Shown in pieces: positions 4,957-9,071 of a stretch of 9,071 nt of DNA (positions are counted from its first letter, which is position 1; the number at the start of each line of letters is the position of its first letter). Position numbers and translations under genes: made by a program. Source of the DNA: Candidatus Omnitrophica bacterium CG1_02_40_15 (GTDB lineage: Bacteria > Omnitrophota > Gorgyraeia > Gorgyraeales > Gorgyraeaceae); assembly GCA_001871815.1 (NCBI GenBank), contig MNVP01000036.1:1-9071 (forward strand), given 5' to 3'. The notes beneath the pieces are model-generated. The model worked only from the letters and a program-made list of their open reading frames with translations. It was not told the origin of the DNA and ran no database searches.

Positions 4957-5338
4957 AAACATAACCAGCGAATTTGATTTGTTGAGGGTAAAGGCTCAGA
5001 CAATCGATTTTATTAAACCCATCAAATTCCAGAATTCAGACCTCGAAAAATTAGCAGATTTAGTATTTGAATTAGCTAAAGAGTTAATTTTCAACCAGAT
5101 TGATGCCTACATCTGCTTAAATTGCTATAAACTGGAACGGAAAAAAGGCTTAGAGGTGTATGTGTATAACAAAAATATGTCTCTAGAAAAAGCGCTAGAA
5201 GCTTTAATCAATAACTGCAATCTAAGCAAAAAGGGCATCTCTTTAGATAAAAAGTCAGGTTTCTTAGATAAATTTGAGTTAAACAAAGAAGCAAAATCAG
5301 GTATTGAAATCAATATTCTCAAATGGTCAAAATTATAA
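4937..5338 (+). CDS. Degenerate RsbT-like GHKL-fold protein (133 aa)
   Basis: The start ATG 4937 has GAAGAGGA (4926-4933) upstream and overlaps the ACP-like gene by 20 nt. Compared from memory with the serine kinase/anti-sigma protein RsbT, it shares length (133 aa) and landmarks in order: I-T-S-E-F-D-L-L at 9-16 (RsbT M-T-E-W-D-I-V), F-E-L-A-K-E-L at 44-50 (S-E-L-A-R-N), K-K-G-L-E-V at 69-74 (K-K-G-L-K-I), then L-D-K-F-E-L-N-K-E-A at 110-119 and I-E-I-N-I-L-K-W at 123-130 (E-I-Q-A-I-K-W). The ATP site is gone: the N-box Asn is replaced, the D-x-G-P-G-I box reads Y-N-K-N-M-S-L, and the Gly-rich lid is lost. It probably does not bind ATP and may act as a protein-binding partner. The family call is made by eye; profile comparison would settle it. 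Confidence 0.65.
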   Translation: MLQFQGRNITSEFDLLRVKAQTIDFIKPIKFQNSDLEKLADLVFELAKELIFNQIDAYICLNCYKLERKKGLEVYVYNKNMSLEKALEALINNCNLSKKGISLDKKSGFLDKFELNKEAKSGIEINILKWSKL

Positions 5339-5409
5339 CTATGACTGCTATTTTGAAAGAGAAGTCCCTAAAGACACAAGAGAAGCTTTATTGAAGGGCG
5401 GTAATAACA

Positions 5410-5910
5410 ATGTTTAAAGTTGGTGATAAAGTAATCCATAATTCTTACGGTCTTTGCGAGATAGCGACAATTGAAAACCAGGATACTTATTACGGTAAGC
5501 AGAATTGTTATATTATTTATATGCAAAAGACTAAAATAATGATTCCTGTTGTTCATGCCGAGATGTTGCGTTATCCCATAAAGAAAGAAGAGGTCGTAAA
5601 AGTTTTAGAAGTGCTTGGTAAAACTGATGGATTGTCCGATGAAATACCTTGTAAAGAGCGCATAAAAGTATTTACCGAAAAACTGGTCAGTAATGATATT
5701 TTGAAAATTGCCGAAGTCTTAAGAAACCTAACTGGTTTAGATACCGTAGATAAATTGAAAGGACCGGAAAAGAATCTGTTTGAACGTATCAATAAGATAT
5801 TATCTGATGAAATTTCTTTTGTTCAGAATATCAGTAAACAGGAGGCGCAGAGACTTATACATACTTGCCTGAAAAAGATTCGAGAGAGTGCAAAATGCCA
5901 CAAGAAATAA
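5410..5910 (+). CDS. CarD/CdnL-family RNA polymerase-binding protein (166 aa)
   Basis: Residues 1-60 form the CarD_CdnL_TRCF Tudor-like domain (M-F-K-V-G-D-K-V-I-H-N-S-Y-G-L-C-E-I, then I-M-I-P-V-V-H-A-E-M-L-R), which in the family contacts the RNA polymerase beta subunit. Residues about 60-166 are helical, like the DNA-contacting C-terminal domain of CdnL/CarD (I-K-K-E-E-V-V-K-V-L-E-V-L, E-V-L-R-N-L, E-K-N-L-F-E-R). The overall length is normal. The conserved W-x-x-R-Y-type motif, whose Trp wedges into the promoter minor groove in mycobacterial CarD, reads P-C-K-E-R-I (80-85); the protein contains no Trp. It may therefore bind polymerase without opening promoters as housekeeping CdnL does. 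AAGGGCGG (5394-5401) serves as the binding site. The next gene overlaps its end by 16 nt. Confidence 0.9.
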   Translation: MFKVGDKVIHNSYGLCEIATIENQDTYYGKQNCYIIYMQKTKIMIPVVHAEMLRYPIKKEEVVKVLEVLGKTDGLSDEIPCKERIKVFTEKLVSNDILKIAEVLRNLTGLDTVDKLKGPEKNLFERINKILSDEISFVQNISKQEAQRLIHTCLKKIRESAKCHKK

Positions 5911-6125
5911 TTATAAGGATAGGCGATATAATAGAATATTCAAATGGTCAAAAGGGATTAATTGAAAAAATCAGGATAATTTCCAGCGGTAAGCTAGTTG
6001 AGGAATATGATTATGACGGTGACGGCCATGATTTAGTATTAACTTTACGTTGTAACAATAGCATAACCAATCTTTGGGTAAAAGATACTCGTATCCATAA
6101 AGTGCCGGGGGAGAAGAAAGGATAA
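5895..6125 (+). CDS. Small beta-rich protein (76 aa), unknown
   Basis: ATG 5895 is preferred because GAGAGAG (5882-5888) lies about 6 nt upstream; the in-frame ATG 5865 lies deeper in the CarD-like gene without a site. The protein starts with I-I-I-R-I-G-D-I-I-E-Y-S-N-G-Q-K-G-L-I-E-K-I, a strand-turn-strand pattern like SH3/Tudor-type barrels, followed by an acidic loop (E-E-Y-D-Y-D-G-D-G-H-D) and more strands ending N-L-W-V-K-D-T-R-I-H-K-V. No family is recognised. It overlaps the CarD-like gene, ends 4 nt before the next gene, and so belongs to the same operon. A partner or small adaptor for the CarD-like protein is possible but speculative. Confidence 0.65.
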   Translation: MPQEIIIRIGDIIEYSNGQKGLIEKIRIISSGKLVEEYDYDGDGHDLVLTLRCNNSITNLWVKDTRIHKVPGEKKG

Positions 6126-6129
6126 GGCG

Positions 6130-6396
6130 ATGTCTGCTTTTATACGGACTATTCAAGGCAAAATTTTTGGCATCGATCATAACAAAAAACATTTTTCTTT
6201 GGCCATAGATGAAATTCTAAGTGGTGTAGCCCAGAAGAAAAAGATAGATTTCTTGCTGGATCCCAATGTAAGAATTACGGATATTTCTAATCAGCCAATG
6301 AAACTTGTAGGTTTGAAAGCGGACGACAAGGTAGAAATCGGTTACACAAGAGATAAATCCCAAAGGACCGCCTTATTTATTAAGGTTATAGGCTAA
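6130..6396 (+). CDS. Small beta-barrel-like protein, paralogue 1 of 3 (88 aa)
   Basis: ATG 6130 follows AAAGGATAAGGCG. The sequence alternates hydrophobic strands and turns: I-R-T-I-Q-G-K-I-F-G-I-D, then H-F-S-L-A-I-D, then D-F-L-L-D-P-N-V-R-I-T-D, then L-V-G-L-K-A-D-D-K-V-E-I-G-Y, ending A-L-F-I-K-V-I. The order (strand, F-x-hydrophobic-x-x-x-T/V-x-I, then L-x-x-hydrophobic-K-x-x-D-K/R-V-x-hydrophobic) recurs in the genes at 7293 and 7613, and is like small DUF5666-type barrels. There is no signal peptide, membrane segment or Cys. It lies directly before the ATP-grasp gene. Function is unknown; ligand, RNA or protein binding is possible. Confidence 0.7.
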   Translation: MSAFIRTIQGKIFGIDHNKKHFSLAIDEILSGVAQKKKIDFLLDPNVRITDISNQPMKLVGLKADDKVEIGYTRDKSQRTALFIKVIG

Positions 6397-6401
6397 TACA
6401 G

Positions 6402-7286
6402 ATGGAAATCTTTGATTTAGGAATTGCCTGGGATAATGAATCAGATAACGAATTTGTTAATGACCTCAATGCTCGTGCCTTAAAAGTTGGGGTAAGGCCG
6501 TATTTAATCCATGCCTATAATTTCTTTTCTTCTCTAAAAAATATTACTGAGGGCGAGTTAACCTTTCGTTGTTTTCTTGATCGCTCTTCAGATGACACTT
6601 CTACCTTCGGTGGGTTGGCCGATTTTCTTAAACAAAAGGATATTAATTTCATTAATCACCCCGATAATGTAAAAAATTCTATAGATAAATCTAAAATACA
6701 CTCTATGTTTGTCAGCTACGGCTTGCCTATTCCGAAAACAGTTTTCATAAAGCCTCAAGAGGAAAAACAAGTCCTGGAAGCTAAGATTCAACATATTTCT
6801 GTACCTTGCGTGGTTAAGTCAGCATTTAGTTCTTGTAGTGAAGATACGGCTTTGGCTATAAATTCTTTAGTTGATGCTTTGAGATTAATGGGAGAAGAGG
6901 AGGACAAGTCTTATTTTGCACAAGAGCAGGTTGCGTCAATTAATCTGGAGAATAAGCCCGCCTGGTTTAAGGTTTTATATTGCTTTGGAGAAATAATTCT
7001 TTGCCGCTGGCATCCGATGACTGGGGAGCGCGAGATGCTTTCCTTAAGGCAGATATATCGTTTAGGATTACATGAAATTTGGCCAATAACCAAGAAAGTC
7101 AAACAGGCATGCAAATTAGATTTTTTCTCTACGGATATAGTTATGAAAGAGAAGGGAAAATTTCTGGTAGTTGACTATGTAAATGATAGGCCGGATATGC
7201 GTAAAAAGTCAAAATTCAAGGATGCTCTACCTGATGAAATAGTCGATAAAGTTATTAACAGCATTATATCTTTTATAAAAAATTAA
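6402..7286 (+). CDS. Uncharacterised ATP-grasp enzyme (294 aa)
   Basis: The layout is that of an ATP-grasp ligase: a short N-terminal pre-ATP domain (1-90), N-H-P-D-N-V-K-N-S-I-D-K-S-K (85-98) and G-L-P-I-P-K-T (107-113) at the domain entry, a nucleotide lysine in P-C-V-V-K (Lys139), hinge F-A-Q-E-Q-V (172-177), and metal/catalytic acids in F-F-S-T-D-I-V (Asp245) and V-V-D-Y-V-N-D (Asp258, Asn261). The block W-F-K-V-L-Y-C-F-G-E-I-I-L-C-R-W-H-P is typical of a group of unstudied ATP-grasp proteins, not of RimK or glutathione synthase. The family activates a carboxylate as acyl phosphate and joins it to an amine or thiol. It starts 5 nt after the preceding stop with no strong binding site, so it is probably coupled. 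The substrate is unknown; the two flanking beta-rich paralogues are obvious candidates to be partners. Confidence 0.88.
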   Translation: MEIFDLGIAWDNESDNEFVNDLNARALKVGVRPYLIHAYNFFSSLKNITEGELTFRCFLDRSSDDTSTFGGLADFLKQKDINFINHPDNVKNSIDKSKIHSMFVSYGLPIPKTVFIKPQEEKQVLEAKIQHISVPCVVKSAFSSCSEDTALAINSLVDALRLMGEEEDKSYFAQEQVASINLENKPAWFKVLYCFGEIILCRWHPMTGEREMLSLRQIYRLGLHEIWPITKKVKQACKLDFFSTDIVMKEKGKFLVVDYVNDRPDMRKKSKFKDALPDEIVDKVINSIISFIKN

Positions 7287-7292
7287 TAAAAA

Positions 7293-7562
7293 ATGGCTTA
7301 CAGGATTTTTGATGTAAAAGTAGCAAAGGTTGAAGCAAGCAGATTAGTGATAAAACGAAAAAGGGTAAAGGAAAACAAGGTCAAGTATCTTAAAACCGCT
7401 TTTGTGGTTAATAATCAGACTTTAATTACTGACAAAGATAATCATACGGTTACACTTTTGGATATAAAAGTTGGTAGTAGGGTAACTATTGATTTTATTA
7501 AAACTCAAGATAGAAAATTATTAGCTAAGGGAATTAACGCGCTAAGGTCTGTTTATAAGTAA
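7293..7562 (+). CDS. Small beta-barrel-like protein, paralogue 2 of 3 (89 aa)
   Basis: It starts 6 nt after the ATP-grasp stop, with no Shine-Dalgarno sequence, so re-initiation is likely. Its strand pattern follows the gene at 6130 and is closest to the one at 7613: R-I-F-D-V-K-V-A-K-V-E-A, L-V-I-K-R-K, T-A-F-V-V-N-N-Q-T-L-I-T-D, L-L-D-I-K-V-G-S-R-V-T-I-D-F-I-K, and L-L-A-K-G-I-N-A-L. The shared V-T-I/V-D-F-hydrophobic-K segment with the third copy is conspicuous. It is strongly basic, unlike the first copy. There is no Cys and no signal peptide. Function is unknown. Confidence 0.7.
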   Translation: MAYRIFDVKVAKVEASRLVIKRKRVKENKVKYLKTAFVVNNQTLITDKDNHTVTLLDIKVGSRVTIDFIKTQDRKLLAKGINALRSVYK

Positions 7563-7612
7563 ATTAACCCCATTAAATTAAAGTGTATAAAAGACGCGAA
7601 ATTAACAGAAAG

Positions 7613-7891
7613 ATGGAAAGGATTAGTAATGTTTCAGTATTGGGCGTTGATTTAACCCAAAGTAAACTTACGGTATGGCGCAAGAAACACGATTCAGGAA
7701 GGATTATTGATGTGCTGACCACTTTTTTTGTTGTGAAAAATACCCAGATTAAGGATATGCATAGCAATACCTTATATCTCACCAGCATAAAACCAAAAGA
7801 TAGAGTTACCGTTGATTTTGTTAAAGAAAAAGATGGCAGATTTATTGCTTCAAATGTTGTGATGGTAGCTAAATTACATGGAAGGAGGTGA
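7613..7891 (+). CDS. Small beta-barrel-like protein, paralogue 3 of 3 (92 aa)
   Basis: I place the start at ATG 7613 (M-E-R-I-S-N-V-S-V), since it aligns with M-A-Y-R-I-F-D-V-K-V of the second copy. The upstream GTG 7583 would add ten basic residues that neither paralogue has. Shared blocks are I-S-N-V-S-V-L-G-V-D, T-F-F-V-V-K-N-T-Q-I-K-D, L-T-S-I-K-P-K-D-R-V-T-V-D-F-V-K and R-F-I-A-S-N-V-V-M-V. It is separated from copy 2 by only 50 nt, consistent with tandem duplication. Its stop overlaps the ribosome binding site of the DUF2934 gene. Function is unknown. Confidence 0.7.
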   Translation: MERISNVSVLGVDLTQSKLTVWRKKHDSGRIIDVLTTFFVVKNTQIKDMHSNTLYLTSIKPKDRVTVDFVKEKDGRFIASNVVMVAKLHGRR

Positions 7892-7896
7892 ACAAG

Positions 7897-8082
7897 ATGG
7901 CATTGGGTAAATTTGTTAAAGTTACAACCAGCCGGGGTTTCCCAAAGGTTGATGAGGCAAAATTGCAGCCGATGATTAGGGAAATGGCTTACCACATATG
8001 GGAAAGGAAAGGTAAGCCCGCTGGTCGGGATTGGGAGAATTGGCTTCAAGCAGAAAAACAAATTCGCGCAAAATCCAAGTAA
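7897..8082 (+). CDS. DUF2934 protein (61 aa)
   Basis: ATG 7897 lies 8 nt after a consensus GGAGG (7884-7888), so it is preferred to the in-frame GTG 7888. The second half carries the DUF2934 signature: I-R-E-M-A-Y-H-I-W-E-R-K-G-K-P-A-G-R-D-W followed by E-N-W-L-Q-A-E, a short helix-loop-helix with invariant Trp and Gly-Arg-Asp. The family is small and uncharacterised; it is frequent in soil and sediment bacteria, often near stress genes. The first 20 residues are basic. The preceding gene ends within its binding site and the next gene begins 15 nt later, again behind a consensus site, so all three are in one operon. Confidence 0.85.
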   Translation: MALGKFVKVTTSRGFPKVDEAKLQPMIREMAYHIWERKGKPAGRDWENWLQAEKQIRAKSK

Positions 8083-8097
8083 AGGAGGTGAATGAAA

Positions 8098-8250
8098 ATG
8101 GCAAGAAAGAAAAAAGCTCCAGTTACACCTGTGGCACCACAGAAGACAGAAAACCAACCCACTCAGGCTCCCACCCAGACACCCCAAGCTCCATCTGGGG
8201 GTCAGCCTTCTACTCCTCAGGCGCCATCCACGCCCCAGAAAGCTCAATGA
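8098..8250 (+). CDS. 50-aa Pro/Gln/Thr-rich low-complexity protein
   Basis: A consensus AAAGGAGGTG (8081-8090) lies 9 nt before ATG 8098, so this short frame is very likely translated; ATG 8092 in the same frame is too close to the site. After a basic head (A-R-K-K-K) the protein is built almost only from P, Q, T, A and S, with irregular repeats of the type T-P-Q-A-P-S and Q-A-P-T-Q-T-P. It has one Glu, no aromatic residue and no Cys, so it should be unfolded. Similar short Lys-headed, Pro-rich peptides sit near DUF2934 genes in some genomes (recollection, not checked). The role is unknown: a linker-like nucleic acid or protein binder, or a substrate for the ATP-grasp enzyme, are guesses. Confidence 0.65.
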   Translation: MARKKKAPVTPVAPQKTENQPTQAPTQTPQAPSGGQPSTPQAPSTPQKAQ

Positions 8251-8261
8251 AGGAGCATCTT

Positions 8262-8306
8262 AAGTATGGGATGGCTAAAGTTCGAGACTTGTGCTGACCC
8301 ATACTT
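8262..8306 (+). terminator. Hairpin between the DUF2934 operon and ptsN-like gene (possible terminator or attenuator)
   Basis: AAGTATGGG (8262-8270) pairs perfectly with CCCATACTT (8298-8306). A smaller nested stem AAGT/ACTT (8278-8281 with 8287-8290) closes a 5-nt loop inside. The 3' side continues TTATTTATTCT, a broken T tract, so it would be a weak intrinsic terminator. It may allow partial readthrough into the PTS gene 34 nt later, or protect the mRNA end. Confidence 0.5.
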
Positions 8307-8339
8307 TATTTATTCTAGAGAGAAAGGATAAAATTAAGT

Positions 8340-8831
8340 ATGACAGAGGGAATCAAATACAGGGATATAAAACTGCCAGATTTACTCAAGGAAAAATACA
8401 TTGAACTGGATTTGAAGGAAAAAGAAAAAACTAAATTAATTGCTGAATTAGTAGATATAGCTGCTAAGCCTAGCCGAATAAAGGACGGGAAAACTCTATT
8501 TAAAGCTATTTTAGAGCGAGAGAAATTAGGCTCAACCGCTATCGGTAATGGCGTAGCCATACCCCACGTTAAAATTAAGGGAGTTAAAAAACCATTGCTT
8601 ATATTAGGCAGGTCAGCAGAAGGCGTTGATTTCGATGCTTTGGACGGAGAAAAAACATACCTATTTTTTATGCTCATTTCACCTCAAGAAGAAGTCGGCC
8701 CTCATCTTAAAATATTAGCCAAGATTGCACATCTTGTAAAAGATAAATTTATAGTAGAACGCTTAAAAAAGATAGAAGACAAGCACGAGGTTTTTGAGAT
8801 AATTTCTGGTTTTGAGAAATATTTTAAATAG
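8340..8831 (+). CDS. PTS EIIA domain protein, PtsN/fructose-mannitol type (163 aa)
   Basis: The start ATG 8340 has AAAGGA (8323-8328) upstream. The fold signature is complete: L-x-x-R-E-x-L-G-S-T-A-I-G-N-G-V-A-I-P-H with phosphorylatable His76, followed by P-L-L-I-L-G-R-S-A-E-G-V-D-F-D-A-L-D-G, and the second conserved His122 in G-P-H-L-K-I-L. The length matches stand-alone EIIA(Ntr)-like proteins, which accept phosphate from NPr/HPr and regulate potassium transport, nitrogen or stress functions rather than move sugar. The N-terminal 30 residues contain an unusually Lys/Glu-rich helix. No EIIB/EIIC, rpoN or hpf gene is nearby, so its phosphodonor is elsewhere. It precedes a ClC channel gene. 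Confidence 0.92.
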   Translation: MTEGIKYRDIKLPDLLKEKYIELDLKEKEKTKLIAELVDIAAKPSRIKDGKTLFKAILEREKLGSTAIGNGVAIPHVKIKGVKKPLLILGRSAEGVDFDALDGEKTYLFFMLISPQEEVGPHLKILAKIAHLVKDKFIVERLKKIEDKHEVFEIISGFEKYFK

Positions 8832-8916
8832 CAGCATAGTTGTATAGCTAAAAAACACATGAACATAATAGAACAAGCTTTGAAAATAACGAAAGAAAGA
8901 AAATTTTGTCTTATAA

Positions 8917-9071
8917 ATGAAAAAACGCATTAAAGAGCAAAGTGTTATCTTTTATAGTGTTTTAAAATGGGTGGTCCTGTCGGTTGCGGTGGGGTGTATG
9001 GTCGGGGTATCCACCGCCGTATTTTTAAAGGCGCTCAATTGGTCATCGGGCGTAACCGCTTCACACCGGTA
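8917..9071 (+). CDS. ClC-type chloride channel/antiporter, N-terminus only (runs off the window)
   Basis: From ATG 8917 the frame stays open to the edge (51 codons). After a short basic head (K-K-R-I-K-E), residues about 16-40 (L-K-W-V-V-L-S-V-A-V-G-C-M-V-G-V-S-T-A-V) form the first membrane helix, in the pattern K-W-x-x-x-hydrophobic-G-x-x-x-G-x-x-x-A/T-x-x-F-L-K-x-L of bacterial ClC proteins, ending F-L-K-A-L-N-W-S. The selectivity-filter motifs (G-S-G-I-P and others) would lie outside the window, so the call rests on helix B alone. No Shine-Dalgarno sequence is visible. GC content rises within the gene, unlike the AT-rich DNA before it. Confidence 0.6.
   Translation, partial: MKKRIKEQSVIFYSVLKWVVLSVAVGCMVGVSTAVFLKALNWSSGVTASHR

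Noticed and set aside
7573..8247. A 224-codon open frame on the minus strand
   Set aside because: It runs antisense across a beta-barrel-like gene, DUF2934 and the Pro-rich gene, each with a consensus site or paralogue on the plus strand; its translation is Cys/Leu/Ser-rich with no domain.
8031..8297. An 88-codon plus-strand frame overlapping the DUF2934 and Pro-rich genes
   Set aside because: It is in a different frame from two genes with consensus binding sites, and its translation looks random.
8315..8677. A 120-codon minus-strand frame under the PTS EIIA gene
   Set aside because: The plus strand carries a complete EIIA signature here; the minus frame is a shadow.
8859..8933. A 24-codon frame before and into the ClC start
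   Set aside because: It has no ribosome binding site and a Lys/Ile-rich composition expected from AT-rich DNA; a leader peptide cannot be supported.
1..9071. CRISPR arrays, tRNA, rRNA and complete insertion sequences
   Set aside because: I saw no regularly spaced repeats, cloverleaf or rRNA-like sequence, and no transposase or integrase frame.

Overview
The window looks like chromosomal DNA of an uncultivated, Gram-negative-type bacterium. The genetic code is standard (TAA, TAG and TGA all end genes) and most starts carry strong GGAGG-type ribosome binding sites. The mix of a B12-type radical SAM protein, a CarD-like factor, DUF2934, PtsN and a ClC channel would suit a deep-branching phylum such as Omnitrophota or a deltaproteobacterial relative. 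That placement is inference and weak.

Region 1 (1-3999) is GC-richer and reads as one tightly packed rightward operon. It begins inside a radical SAM gene that is cut by the window edge. Phage-type genes follow: a small virion-accessory-like protein, a DUF1566 (C-type-lectin-like) adhesin domain, and a run of very small overlapping genes. Three of these encode single-pass membrane proteins (holin/spanin-like), one of them only 36 aa. A helical small protein and a basic Rho_N-like protein come last. A strong intrinsic terminator (3956-3999) closes the unit. This resembles the tail-fibre and lysis end of a prophage or phage-derived element, but no capsid, terminase, integrase or reverse transcriptase is visible.

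Region 2 (4000-4689) starts at an abrupt drop in GC. It holds an ArsR-family regulator with a near-consensus sigma-70 promoter, then a short AT-rich gap with a long inverted repeat (4472-4610) and a frame remnant.

Region 3 (4690-8250) is an AT-rich series of small genes: an acyl-carrier-protein-like protein without its phosphopantetheine serine, an RsbT-like GHKL-fold protein without its ATP-binding glycine boxes, a CarD/CdnL-like protein lacking the family tryptophan, an unknown 76-aa protein, three paralogous small beta-rich proteins flanking an uncharacterised ATP-grasp enzyme, a DUF2934 protein and a 50-aa Pro/Gln-rich peptide. The first three look like recognisable folds recruited for non-catalytic, perhaps regulatory, roles. 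This is the best candidate for an undescribed system in the window.

Region 4 (8251-9071) has a hairpin, a PtsN/fructose-type PTS EIIA protein, and the start of a ClC-type chloride channel gene that runs off the right edge.
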